Counted from the first letter of the stretch, positions 54,437 to 63,462 are shown. The stretch: 64,000 bases of DNA from Olleya namhaensis (GCF_900114005.1 NZ_FORM01000001.1:62001-126000), one strand, 5' to 3'. The notes: generated by a model not told the origin, from the sequence alone. Numbers and translations: made by a program.

Positions 54437-55944
54437 GTCTTAATAAAAACATACTCCGTACCATATTAATAATCTCATATATTATGATTGTAGCCTTGAT
54501 TATTTCTGGTATTAGCGCGCTTTTTAGCTACCTAAATACTGGAGCAGACAGAAGCACAATGCTACATACCGAAATACAGAAAGTAGAACAATATGCTCCA
54601 AAATTAATTTGGGAACCTTTAAATAATGAAGGTCGCCCAATGGATAACGAAAATCTAAATGCCTTACAAAACGATTATTTAGATGCTTGGTATGTCAAAC
54701 AAGTGGCTTACAAAAGCAATAAAACTGCTGGTATAAAAGATTATTATACCGATAGCGCTAGAAAAAACCTATATGCATTTATAGAATTAAACAAAGCTGA
54801 AAACACAACCATTGAAGCCACGACATTAAACCATAAACCTACTTTAGAGTTTTTTAGTGAAGACGGGCAACTTGCTGTTATTACAGATAGAAATGTTGTA
54901 GAATATAAACGGGTGTTTAAAGCTGAAAAATTAGTGCTAGAAACAACAGAAACCTCAACTTACAAAATGGTGTTTTTACTAGAAGATGGATTTTGGCGTA
55001 TTAGACATTTAGTTAAAGAAAACACGAAACCTTACGCACCACAAATAGCAAAAATTGAAACCGATAGTTTAATTATTAAAGGGATTAATTACTATCCAAA
55101 AGCAACACCTTGGAATATGTTTGGTGACGCTTTCGCGAAAGACACAATTGTCAACGACTTTAAAGTTATTAAAGACGCTGGCTTAAATTCGGTTAGAATT
55201 TTTGTGCAATATGATGACTTTGGAAAAGCTGATGTAAATCCTAAAAAGCTAGAAAAATTAAAACAAACTTTAGATGCTGCGGAAGAACAAAACCTAAAAG
55301 TAGTAGTAACGTTATTTGATTTTTATGGTGATTATTCTGTAATGAATTGGACCTTAAATCAACGTCACGCAGAAACCATCGTGTCTACTTTTAAAGACCA
55401 CAATGCTATTATTGCTTGGGATATTAAAAACGAACCAAACCTTGATTTTGAGTCTAGAGGAAAAGATATGGTTATTGCTTGGCTAGACAACATGATAGAT
55501 TTAGTAAAATCTATAGATAAGGTACATCCTGTAACTATTGGTTGGTCTAATACCCAAAGTGCACCAATTTTAAAAGATAAGGTAGATATTGTTTCGTTTC
55601 ATTATTATGAAGGCTTAAGCGAATTGGATGCTGCCATAAAAACGATGCAAAACCAAATACCAAACAAACCATTAGTATTGCAAGAATTTGGAATGTCATC
55701 TTATAGCGGATTTTGGAAACCATTTGGAAGCTCTGAAGAAGACCAAGCTAATTATCACAAAAAAATCCAAGAGATTATTGCTTCTAATAAGTTGCAATTT
55801 ATGTCTTGGACTTTATATGATTTTGTTGATGTACCAAAAGCAGTTGTAGGTAGCAGACCTTGGCGTCGTAATACCCAAAAACGTTTTGGATTTATCGATA
55901 AAAATGGTGTAAAAAAGGCGTCGTTTAAATATATTACAAACTAG
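54430..55944 (+). CDS. Membrane-anchored GH5/GH2-like glycoside hydrolase (TIM barrel)
   Basis: A 504-aa protein. One N-terminal helix (residues ~7-33) anchors it. Residues ~70-200 look like an NTF2-like accessory domain (WYVKQVAYKSNKTAGIKDYYTDSARK). A clan-A TIM barrel follows from about 210 to 500: GINYYPKATPW, acid/base Glu in WDIKNEPN, nucleophile Glu in VLQEFGMSS, and MSWTLYDFVDVP. Fitting families are GH5 or the GH2 barrel. In an export cluster it may trim, release or transglycosylate the polymer. It overlaps the preceding gene by 7 nt. Confidence 0.8.
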   Translation: MVGLNKNILRTILIISYIMIVALIISGISALFSYLNTGADRSTMLHTEIQKVEQYAPKLIWEPLNNEGRPMDNENLNALQNDYLDAWYVKQVAYKSNKTAGIKDYYTDSARKNLYAFIELNKAENTTIEATTLNHKPTLEFFSEDGQLAVITDRNVVEYKRVFKAEKLVLETTETSTYKMVFLLEDGFWRIRHLVKENTKPYAPQIAKIETDSLIIKGINYYPKATPWNMFGDAFAKDTIVNDFKVIKDAGLNSVRIFVQYDDFGKADVNPKKLEKLKQTLDAAEEQNLKVVVTLFDFYGDYSVMNWTLNQRHAETIVSTFKDHNAIIAWDIKNEPNLDFESRGKDMVIAWLDNMIDLVKSIDKVHPVTIGWSNTQSAPILKDKVDIVSFHYYEGLSELDAAIKTMQNQIPNKPLVLQEFGMSSYSGFWKPFGSSEEDQANYHKKIQEIIASNKLQFMSWTLYDFVDVPKAVVGSRPWRRNTQKRFGFIDKNGVKKASFKYITN

Positions 55945-55994
55945 TAATTGCTTATTTTTCTACTGTTTTTGTAATTCTTATAAAAATTAAAACC

Positions 55995-56019
55995 CTCAAA
56001 TTAAGTAGGTTAACTTGAG
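55995..56019 (+). terminator. Hairpin after the synthase operon
   Basis: CTCAAATTAA-GTAGG-TTAACTTGAG, a 10-bp stem with one mismatch, 51 bp past the stop and between two convergent units. The T-tract is poor. Confidence 0.45.
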
Positions 56020-56097
56020 AGTCTTTGATAATAATGTCAATAAACTGACACTTGATATATTATTTGTTTGGGACAAAAAAGGTATCGTATATTACTG

Positions 56098-57345
56098 TTA
56101 TTCTAATGTTGTTGGTTCTAAAACCACTGCTTTTTCTTTTGTTTTTCTTGCTGTTTTACTTGGCGACTTTTTAGCAATAATAGCATCAAACTTATTTAAA
56201 TACATGTCTGTAATTTTCTCCATTGGATACGCTGTTGCTGCTTGATAATTAGATTTCCCTAAAGCAATTCTGTGAGTGTCGTTTGTTACAATAGCCTCAA
56301 TTGCTGTTGCTAAACTATCTACAGATGTAGGCTCAAAAAATTCACCTTTATAACCTTCGTCTTTTACTAATAAAGCAAGATCTCCTAAATCCGGCATCAC
56401 TACTGCTTTACCATAACTTCCTGCTTGATGTAAAACACCAGAGCTTCCTGTTGTTGATGTATAAGGAAATACAACTACCGCACTTTCTTTAAATAAGGTT
56501 GGCACTTCATATTCTTCAACATACCCCGTAAAACGTACTTGCGGCACATGCTTATAATCTTCTTGGACTTTTGCTAAATAACCTGGCACATTTGGGTTGT
56601 CCATTCCGGCAATTACAACTTCAAGATCTAATCCTGTAGACGCTCTTACTTTCTCAACCGCTTCAATCATACCTTCTACTTTTTTGTAGGTTCCAAATTT
56701 ACCAAAAGTCATAACTTGTAAAGGACCTTGTGGTAAATTGTATTCTGGCTTTTCTTCAGAAATCTCAAAAGTTCCGTGCGGAATTAATGTCACATTTTTA
56801 GCTTTATATTTTTTCTCTAAAATGTCAACATATTTTTGCATTGTTACCGCTACAGTATCTGCCTGTAAGATTAACCTTGTCAAGCTTGTTCCAATAAAAC
56901 CATATACTTTTTGCATGATTTTGCTACTTGTAAATCCTGCTGATCCTAAATCTACTTCTTCTAATATATTATGCAATAACACGATATTAGGAATCTTTTT
57001 TAGTTTACAAACCAATGGTAACATTAATCCTAAAGCTGCTGCTATTTTTTTATCTCCAAACTTCATGAATTGTAAGTTGAATAATACTGCATCTGGTTTA
57101 GTTTTACTTATAACTTTAGTTACATTTAAAATATTTGTGTAACTATTAAAAGCCCAGCACTCTTTAACTGTAATCTTACAACCATCTTCTGTAAAAGCAA
57201 TATCTTTTGCTCCTTCTGTTTTATCTGTTAATAAAACAATTTCAGTAACATTTTCTTTTTGTCTAAAGTGCTTTACTAAATGGTAAGCATACTCATTTAA
57301 AGTTACCTTACTTGGTGGATATGCTGTTACGATTGCTAGTTTCAT
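56098..57345 (-). CDS. GT4-family glycosyltransferase
   Basis: A 415-aa GT-B fold enzyme of the GT4 type. N-terminal Gly/Pro-rich start MKLAIVTAYPPSKVTLNEYA, acceptor domain with NIVLLHNILEE, then the donor domain: VMTFGKFGTYKKVEGMIEAV, VVIAGMDNP, VRFTGYVEEYEV, and the E-x7-E-like donor motif region FPYTSTTGSSGVLHQAGSYG. It probably adds one sugar of the repeat unit or primes the lipid carrier. An unusually large promoter region (620 bp) precedes it, holding one of the three shared motifs. Confidence 0.88.
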   Translation of the reverse strand: MKLAIVTAYPPSKVTLNEYAYHLVKHFRQKENVTEIVLLTDKTEGAKDIAFTEDGCKITVKECWAFNSYTNILNVTKVISKTKPDAVLFNLQFMKFGDKKIAAALGLMLPLVCKLKKIPNIVLLHNILEEVDLGSAGFTSSKIMQKVYGFIGTSLTRLILQADTVAVTMQKYVDILEKKYKAKNVTLIPHGTFEISEEKPEYNLPQGPLQVMTFGKFGTYKKVEGMIEAVEKVRASTGLDLEVVIAGMDNPNVPGYLAKVQEDYKHVPQVRFTGYVEEYEVPTLFKESAVVVFPYTSTTGSSGVLHQAGSYGKAVVMPDLGDLALLVKDEGYKGEFFEPTSVDSLATAIEAIVTNDTHRIALGKSNYQAATAYPMEKITDMYLNKFDAIIAKKSPSKTARKTKEKAVVLEPTTLE

Positions 57346-57421
57346 TATTATATGTTTTTAATATATTGTTTCTTAATTACACTACAAATTTGCGTTATTA
57401 AAAAGACATATTCAGGTGAGT

Positions 57422-57470
57422 TTAGACAGGTTGCAAGTTACTGTAGACGAATGGTAAGAAAGTGTAGATT
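57422..57470 (-). promoter_or_regulatory. Shared direct-repeat motif, site 2, with a third upstream half-site
   Basis: TGTAGA at 57443 and TGTAGA at 57464 (21 bp apart), with GACGAATGG between. A further TTTAGA at 57422 lies again exactly 21 bp before. It is 77-125 bp upstream of the GT4 start, on the correct side. Confidence 0.6.
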
Positions 57471-57570
57471 TGCATTTTAAAAAACACTTAAACAGACTCA
57501 CTTTTAGAAGATTACGTTGTTTTAGCTAGCATTGTGGTTTGGTTGTTAATCAAGCAGAAGATTAAACAAC

Positions 57571-57697
57571 CAAACTATTATAAAACAGAAAAAGCTGCAG
57601 TATAAAACCACAACTCCTTCCCGTTTAATTTATATGAAAGACTAATTTAATATAAATTCATTTTTAGTTCTTCACTTTAAAATTAATTGTGAAGAAG
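57571..57697. repeat. Direct repeat, copy A (flippase 3'-end remnant)
   Basis: About 127 bp, over 80% alike by eye to copy B 302 bp downstream. Shared blocks include GAAAAAGCTGCAGT, CAACTCCTTCCCGTTTAATT and AATTTAATATAAATTCATTT. On the minus strand its far end matches the last codons of the flippase gene but with stops and substitutions. Confidence 0.75.
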
Positions 57698-57871
57698 CGC
57701 TCTGTAACCCACTGTAATAAAGTAGTATTACATTTTAAATATACATAATTTACGGATATTTACATGTAAATTGTCGTAAACAAGTATAACTCCTTACAAA
57801 TCATTATAAAAAAAAATATATATTAAACTGAATTTAAACAAGTTGCAAAACATAACGGACTAATAGTAAAA

Positions 57872-57999
57872 CCAAAACTATTATAACACAGAAAAAGCTG
57901 CAGTTAAAACCGCAACTCCTTCCCGTTTAATTTATATGTAAAGACTAATTTAATATAAATTCATTTTTATTTCTTCAGTTTAGAATCAAACATGAAGAA
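57872..57999. repeat. Direct repeat, copy B (flippase gene end and terminator)
   Basis: The intact partner of copy A, covering the last 11 codons of the flippase gene and its 3' region. On the minus strand AGTTGCGGTTTTAACTGCAGC followed by T forms a terminator-like hairpin, present in both copies. Confidence 0.75.
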
Positions 58000-59211
58000 G
58001 ATTACCTGGATAACTAACAGTAACACCATTGCTATAATTTGCATGTGTACTACTTGCTCTAAACTTTCATGAAAAAAGATTACTAAGCCCATTTGTAACA
58101 TTCCGAAAACTCCAGAGATCACAACAGGAATATATCTATCTAAAGACAAGTAGTAATAAGCAAAGATGTTTGAGATAGCAAACAAACCAGTTGCTAAAGC
58201 GTACTTCCATAAAAGTGGAGCCATTGCTAAATAACTATCTCCAAACAATAAGGTAATTGCGGTTTCTGGAAACAAAGCGCAACCTATAACTATTGCTGTG
58301 GCAATAGCTGCGATGTAACCAACGTATTTAAATAAAATAGGCGCTGTTGCTTTTCCTTCTTTTTTAAGCTGAACCACGGTTGGCAATAATAACATGACAA
58401 ACATCCAAGCTACAAAGTATACAATACGACCTATTAAGGCTAATGATGCATATAATCCCGCATCGTAAGCATCAAAGTAATGTTTTACTAATAAGATATC
58501 ACTATTGTTAATTATAATCTGTGTCAGCTCATAAAACGCTGTAATTATAAAAAAGCTTTTAACCTGTTTAGATTGGCTAGCTTCAATAGCAATTGATTTT
58601 TTAAAGTTTAAGTTTTTAAATTTGAAAGGCACTAAACCAAATCCAAAAGAGATTAAAATTCCGATAGCAATCACAACCGATGACTGTACATCAAGTAAAA
58701 AAATCAAGGCTAACGTAATTACTAATCGGCTTAGCATTTCAGCTTGATAAGTAATTGATAATGATTTAAATTCCTTTTTCCCCTGAAATACCCCTCTGTT
58801 AACACTCATTAAAAAATAAAGTGGCACTCCTATTCCAAAAATGGTAAACATGCTAGACGATGACGTATTAAAAACCGCTTGTAATTGTCCTGCAAACACA
58901 ATAATTAAAGCCCCTAATCCTAATCCAACAAACGTTGCATTTTTATAAATTTTAGAGACAAAATTAGTAAACGTCTCGTTTTCAAAAATTACAGAAAACT
59001 TAGCAGTCACTAACTGAAACGTCATGGCTACAAAAGACAATACTAATAAAAAGGTAATCAGTACAGCAGCATCTGCAAACTCAGCAGGTCCTAATACACG
59101 TCCTAAAATAAGATTGTACAAGTAGTTCCCTCCGTTTACTGCCAATACACTTAGCATAAACAATTGCTCTGGAGATATTTTTTTCGATTTTAAAAGAGAT
59201 AAAACTTGCAT
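57967..59211 (-). CDS. Wzx-like oligosaccharide flippase (MOP superfamily)
   Basis: A 414-aa integral membrane protein with about 12 helices, starting LLKSKKISPEQLFMLSVLAVNGGNYL. It carries the polysaccharide-transport pattern near the N-terminus (NYLYNLILGRVLGPAEFADA), VNRGVFQGKKEF in the middle and GLYASLALIGRIVYFV in the second half. It would flip lipid-linked repeat units across the inner membrane. It is the last gene of a three-gene minus-strand run behind two STAS genes (gaps 32 and 56 bp). Confidence 0.85.
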   Translation of the reverse strand: MQVLSLLKSKKISPEQLFMLSVLAVNGGNYLYNLILGRVLGPAEFADAAVLITFLLVLSFVAMTFQLVTAKFSVIFENETFTNFVSKIYKNATFVGLGLGALIIVFAGQLQAVFNTSSSSMFTIFGIGVPLYFLMSVNRGVFQGKKEFKSLSITYQAEMLSRLVITLALIFLLDVQSSVVIAIGILISFGFGLVPFKFKNLNFKKSIAIEASQSKQVKSFFIITAFYELTQIIINNSDILLVKHYFDAYDAGLYASLALIGRIVYFVAWMFVMLLLPTVVQLKKEGKATAPILFKYVGYIAAIATAIVIGCALFPETAITLLFGDSYLAMAPLLWKYALATGLFAISNIFAYYYLSLDRYIPVVISGVFGMLQMGLVIFFHESLEQVVHMQIIAMVLLLVIQVIFFMFDSKLKK

Positions 59212-59243
59212 CTGATTAGTGGTTTAAAGGATAATAATAATAA

Positions 59244-59522
59244 TTAGGCTACTTGTGGGTATTGAAAAGCTTCATAAATTTCTTCGCTTCTATTACCTTC
59301 CACAAAAAACATCTGTTGGTTTACAACACCATTTACATACATTGCTTTTAATATTTGCATCGCACATGGTTCAATTGTTGTCACTTTATCAATGTTTAAA
59401 GTCACATTTTTAAAAGCATTTAAAATAAATCCAAAATGTATTTTAAAGTTATTTACTGTTTTAGTATTTAATGTTCCTTCTAAAGTAACTGTGTTGTCTT
59501 GTTGTGTAATTTTAAGTGCCAT
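59244..59522 (-). CDS. STAS-domain protein (anti-sigma-factor-antagonist-like)
   Basis: A 92-aa single-domain protein with the STAS fold pattern: VTLEGTLNTKTVNNFKIHF, NVTLNIDKVTTIEPCAMQIL (the region where SpoIIAA has its phospho-Ser/Thr) and FFVEGNRSEEI. It has a paralogue in the next gene upstream. Function is probably as a protein-interaction switch, perhaps regulating the flippase or glycan synthesis. The phosphorylation-site region reads EPCAM; Cys replaces the usual Ser or Thr, so classical switching is uncertain. Confidence 0.75.
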   Translation of the reverse strand: MALKITQQDNTVTLEGTLNTKTVNNFKIHFGFILNAFKNVTLNIDKVTTIEPCAMQILKAMYVNGVVNQQMFFVEGNRSEEIYEAFQYPQVA

Positions 59523-59578
59523 AATAGTAGATTTTATAATTGTTATAGGTTTGATTTGGGATCTGTTTTGTGCCTGGG

Positions 59579-59857
59579 TTATGCGATATTCATGGTTAAT
59601 AATTCCTCATATATATCTTTACAACCGCTTCCAACAATAGAAAACGTTTTGTTTTCAGTTTTTGCTTTTTTATAAATAACCTTTAAAGCAGCAACACCTT
59701 TTGTATCAATTTCAGTAACTTTACTAATATCAATCGTTAAGTTTTTTATAGTCTTAAAAGTGGTATTAACATGCTTTTCAAAACGTCTTGCTGTCATTGC
59801 ATTTATTTTACCATCTAATATAAATGTGTTATCGTTTCTAAATATTGTAAGTGCCAT
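59579..59857 (-). CDS. STAS-domain protein, paralogue of the neighbour
   Basis: A 92-aa protein started at ATG 59857 (MALTIFRNDNTFILDGKINA); a longer reading to 60019 has no conserved sequence and would run into the divergent promoter. Same fold as the adjacent gene: NLTIDISKVTEIDTKGVAAL (Thr in the switch loop) and FSIVGSGCKDIYEEL. This copy keeps a Thr at the likely phospho-site, unlike its neighbour (Cys). First gene of the STAS-STAS-flippase operon. Confidence 0.78.
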   Translation of the reverse strand: MALTIFRNDNTFILDGKINAMTARRFEKHVNTTFKTIKNLTIDISKVTEIDTKGVAALKVIYKKAKTENKTFSIVGSGCKDIYEELLTMNIA

Positions 59858-59931
59858 AAATGTAATTTTTAAATTGTTTTGCTTTATTTCTGATACAAAG
59901 ATGCAACTCAAACCTCTCAGATTCAGTTGAA

Positions 59932-59958
59932 TTTCGACGAGTGGACCATTGGTGTAGG
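59932..59958. promoter_or_regulatory. Shared direct-repeat motif, site 3
   Basis: TTTCGA (59932) and TGTAGG (59953), 21 bp apart, with GACGAGTGG between; more degenerate than sites 1 and 2. It lies in the divergent spacer between the STAS operon and the TPR/beta-barrel gene. Confidence 0.5.
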
Positions 59959-60008
59959 TGAATGAATCAAAATGAATGCTTAACTTGCAACTGATTAAAA
60001 CCCAGAAC

Positions 60009-62069
60009 ATGAAAATCAAATCAATACACCTACTTATTATACTTTTAACCTCTGTTTTTAGCTATGCACAAGACATGCAAGAAGGCTTTACTTATCTAGA
60101 AACTGGACAATACGCTAAAGCGGAAACGTTTTTTAGCACCATCTTAAAAGATCATGCCGACAATAAAACAGCAAGACTATGTTATGGTCGTGCTATTGGT
60201 TTAAACGGAAAACCAGAAGAAGCCAACACCCTTTTTACAAATCTATTAGCAGATTACCCAACAGATTTTGAGGTGAAATTAAATTATGGCGAATCATTAT
60301 TATGGAATAGTAATTTTCCGAAAGCAAAAACCTATTTTAAAAGCCTAATAGACGAAGACCCGAAAAGTTTTCCGGCCTTATTAAGTTATGCTAACACACT
60401 TTCTAATTTAAAAGAATACGAAGACGCGTTAACCTATGTCGATAAAGCATTAACCGTTTTACCAGGAAACCCAAATGCATTAACCTCTAAAAAGTACATG
60501 TATTTAGGTTACGCATACCAGAAGCAACAAGCGCGACAATATGATGAAGCCGAAGCTTTATTAAAGAAAAACCTAATCTTGTTTAATAATGACAAAGACA
60601 CGTTATTAAACTTAGCCAACCTCTATTTAATTGCCAACAGATTAGACGATGCCAAAGCAACCTATGATATTTTAGCCAAAAATCCTGAAAACAAAATAAC
60701 AGCATTAAACGGTTCTGCTTTAGTCGCTCACTTAAACGGAAAAGAAAAAGACGCCTTACAATTAAGTCAACAAGCATATGATAGTTTAGAGGATACAACA
60801 GATGCAACCCTAACACAACAAACTACAGAGCGTTATGCACAAGCCTTAATTTGGAATAAAAAATTTAAAACTGCAGATACGCTTATCGCGAAAATATTTG
60901 AGACTAAACCTAATGAAAATTGGGTACTAGCATTGCGTGCTACCCTTAATATTTATAAAAGTGATTTTAAAAAGAGTGTTAAAGATTACGACCAAATTTT
61001 GGTTAACGATAGCACATCATTTGATGGTAACCTTGGAAATGCTAATGCATTAAAAGCTTTAGGTAAATATGAAGCAGCTTACACCTCTGCCGAAAACACA
61101 TTAAAATTTTACGACAACCAAAAGGATGCTTCTAACTTTATTAAAAACCTAAACACAACATTTACTCCTTTTTACGAAGGAAAAGCATCTTACACCTTTG
61201 ATAATGGAGATAACGAAGCTTTTGCTTTTAATAATAATTTAGAATTTCCGTTTTCAACAAAATTTAAACTTTTAGGAAGCTACAACTATAGAAGTACAAA
61301 CAACCCAGTGACTAACAACGAAGCAACATCGCATGACGCAAGCTTTGGTCTTTCTTACCAATTACTACCAAACGTAACTTTCAAAGGTACAGCAGGAATC
61401 ACTTCTGCGAAAGCAACAACTAACGACTATACACAGTTATTAACGGATGTCTCTTTTAATATTAAGCCTTTTAAATTACAGGATTTAACTATTGGTTATA
61501 AACGCGAATTACAGAGTTTTAATGCTGAATTATTAGATCGTGAAATTGTACAAAACAACTTTTATGCTAACTACAGTTTAAACACTAATTTTAACTTGGG
61601 TTGGTTTACGCAGTACTTTTACACAAGCCAAAGTGATAGTAATGCCAGAAACTTATTGTTTACCTCATTATACTACAATATCTTACCAAAACCATCGCTT
61701 AAGGCGGGTTTAAACTACCAATATATTACGTTTAAAAACCAAGTACCTACAATCTATTTCTCTCCAGAAACATTTAATGCGGTAGAGGTTTTTGCAAACC
61801 TGATTAAAGATGAAAACATCGCAAAACCTAAAGAATGGTTTTACGAGTTAACTGCAGCTACAGGATTACAATATATAGAAGATGACAGTAGTCAAAGTAC
61901 ATACAGAATACAAGGTAAATTAGGCTATAAATTCTCAGAGCGTTGTATGGCAAACTTATTTGGTACACGAAGTAACATTGCGTCTGCAACTGCTGCTGGA
62001 TTTACTTTTAATGAAATTGGTTTAAGATTTAAATGGTTACTATTTGAAAAGCCTGTATTTAGGGACTAA
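60009..62069 (+). CDS. TPR protein with C-terminal outer-membrane beta-barrel (YaiO-like)
   Basis: A 686-aa protein started at ATG 60009, with a signal peptide (SVFSYAQ). Residues ~20-390 are tetratricopeptide repeats (for example GYAYQKQQARQYDEAEALL and LLNLANLYLIANRLDDAKATY). Residues ~395-686 are alternating aromatic/polar strands ending in a C-terminal Phe-rich strand, like the YaiO outer-membrane barrel. The TPR-plus-barrel design is that of exopolysaccharide exporters (BcsC, PgaA, AlgK/AlgE), though the barrel looks smaller than those pores. It is the likely outer-membrane component of the cluster. Confidence 0.82.
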   Translation: MKIKSIHLLIILLTSVFSYAQDMQEGFTYLETGQYAKAETFFSTILKDHADNKTARLCYGRAIGLNGKPEEANTLFTNLLADYPTDFEVKLNYGESLLWNSNFPKAKTYFKSLIDEDPKSFPALLSYANTLSNLKEYEDALTYVDKALTVLPGNPNALTSKKYMYLGYAYQKQQARQYDEAEALLKKNLILFNNDKDTLLNLANLYLIANRLDDAKATYDILAKNPENKITALNGSALVAHLNGKEKDALQLSQQAYDSLEDTTDATLTQQTTERYAQALIWNKKFKTADTLIAKIFETKPNENWVLALRATLNIYKSDFKKSVKDYDQILVNDSTSFDGNLGNANALKALGKYEAAYTSAENTLKFYDNQKDASNFIKNLNTTFTPFYEGKASYTFDNGDNEAFAFNNNLEFPFSTKFKLLGSYNYRSTNNPVTNNEATSHDASFGLSYQLLPNVTFKGTAGITSAKATTNDYTQLLTDVSFNIKPFKLQDLTIGYKRELQSFNAELLDREIVQNNFYANYSLNTNFNLGWFTQYFYTSQSDSNARNLLFTSLYYNILPKPSLKAGLNYQYITFKNQVPTIYFSPETFNAVEVFANLIKDENIAKPKEWFYELTAATGLQYIEDDSSQSTYRIQGKLGYKFSERCMANLFGTRSNIASATAAGFTFNEIGLRFKWLLFEKPVFRD

Positions 62070-62100
62070 AATAAATAACATTTAAAATAAGACATAAAAA

Positions 62101-62129
62101 AAAACACAAGCCTCACGCTTGTGTTTTTT
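62101..62129. terminator. Bidirectional terminator between barrel and redoxin genes
   Basis: AAAACACAAGC-CTCA-CGCTTGTGTTTTTT-type hairpin between convergent genes. Confidence 0.85.
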
Positions 62130-62151
62130 AGTAAAGGATAGTGCTATTAAT

Positions 62152-62919
62152 TTATCCTCTATTCGCTTTTACTGGACAACCTATTGCTTTTGTTAGAGTA
62201 ACCGTTGGTTTTTTACCAGCTTCTAATGCTTTAATCGCATCTTCTACATATTTAACTTTTACATCCTCTGGCGATTTAGAATTATCATCAATTGCACCAA
62301 TATATTGGACTTTACGATCTTTATCCAATACAAATACGTGCGGTGTTCTTACGGCTCCGTATTGTGGATAGATCTTCTGTCCTTCGTCTACTAAATAGAC
62401 AAACGGAAATCCTTTTTCTTTAGCTCTTGCTTGCATTGCTGCATAACCTTCTTTTTCATTTTCAGGACTATTTGGGTTAATTGCTATTACAGCATAACCT
62501 TGTGGTGCATAGGTGTTATGTAATGCTATTAAACGGTCTTCGTATAATTTTGCAAAAGGACACTCGTTACAAGTAAAGGTCACAATATATCCTTTAGCAT
62601 TTTTAATACTTGCTAAAGACACCATTGTTCCATCTACATTTTTAAGACTAAAATCAGTTGCAACGTCTCCAATATTATACCCTCCAATTTCTTCTAACGT
62701 TTTAATTTGCTCTGGGCTACCTCCTTTTGGCGGTCCTTTTCTGTCACCTCCATGTGGAGGACCTTTACGATCTCCATCAGGATGCTTACCATCCGGTCCA
62801 TGTTTATGATCACCTTGCTCTAAAGCGGTGTCATTTTTATGATTCTCTTTGTCCTTACAAGACACTAGTACAATTGCACATATAGCAATCATAGATAATA
62901 TTGCAGTTATTCTTCTCAT
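62152..62919 (-). CDS. Thioredoxin-fold (redoxin) lipoprotein with a His/Gly-rich linker
   Basis: A 255-aa lipoprotein (lipobox IVLVSC). After a 50-residue spacer very rich in His, Gly, Asp and Pro (HKHGPDGKHPDG, GPPHGGDRKGPPKGG), a peroxiredoxin-like thioredoxin fold follows from about residue 80 to 245. Its active-site motif is TCNECPF, with RTPHVFVLD holding the cis-Pro, and another Cys lies near the C-terminus (IGCPVK). It probably works in thiol redox chemistry or metal delivery in the periplasm. It lies 6 bp downstream of a TlpA-like gene. Confidence 0.85.
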   Translation of the reverse strand: MRRITAILSMIAICAIVLVSCKDKENHKNDTALEQGDHKHGPDGKHPDGDRKGPPHGGDRKGPPKGGSPEQIKTLEEIGGYNIGDVATDFSLKNVDGTMVSLASIKNAKGYIVTFTCNECPFAKLYEDRLIALHNTYAPQGYAVIAINPNSPENEKEGYAAMQARAKEKGFPFVYLVDEGQKIYPQYGAVRTPHVFVLDKDRKVQYIGAIDDNSKSPEDVKVKYVEDAIKALEAGKKPTVTLTKAIGCPVKANRG

Positions 62920-62925
62920 CTTAAA

Positions 62926-63462
62926 TTAGTTATTAATTGTATTATTTATTTCAGTTTCTAAATCAGATTCACTTTCAAATGAGCGCTCAAAAAACTCGCG
63001 CTTTGTATTATTAAAAATAATAGTATAAGGTATGGCTCCCGACCAATTTGGATCTATTTTATTTATCCAAGTATTAGCATCGGCATCGTCTAAAATCACC
63101 ACTTTGTTAGTGATATTTTTTTGCTTTAAAAATGGCTTTAGTTTAGTTTCAATATCCTTAGGAAAATCCATACTGACTAATAACACCTCAACATCAGGAT
63201 GTTTATCCGCATAGGCTTGGATATATGGTAACTCTTTAACGCAAGGTGCGCACCACATGGCCCAGAAATTAACAATGTAGGTTTTGCTACTATCTGTATA
63301 TAATAAAGGTTCTAACTGGTCAAAGTTGTAAACAGGAATATTTGTATTGTTTGCAACCACAACATCACTTTTAGTATTGTTACAGCTTACTAATAAACAG
63401 AACATAACTAACAACACTAGTGGCTGTTGTAATTTTAGTTTTAAAACGTGTCTTTTTTCCAA
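62926..63462 (-). CDS. TlpA-like thiol-disulfide oxidoreductase lipoprotein
   Basis: A 178-aa lipoprotein (lipobox LLVSC) with a thioredoxin fold: NFWAMWCAPCVKELP holds the CxxC, LLVSMDFP follows, and GAIPYTIIFN carries the cis-Pro. It transfers electrons to periplasmic substrates, for example in cytochrome maturation or to the neighbouring redoxin, with which it forms an operon. Confidence 0.9.
   Translation of the reverse strand: MEKRHVLKLKLQQPLVLLVMFCLLVSCNNTKSDVVVANNTNIPVYNFDQLEPLLYTDSSKTYIVNFWAMWCAPCVKELPYIQAYADKHPDVEVLLVSMDFPKDIETKLKPFLKQKNITNKVVILDDADANTWINKIDPNWSGAIPYTIIFNNTKREFFERSFESESDLETEINNTINN

Noticed and set aside
59858-60019. Longer N-terminus for the second STAS protein
   Set aside because: Extra residues are not STAS-like and would cover the divergent promoter with motif site 3.
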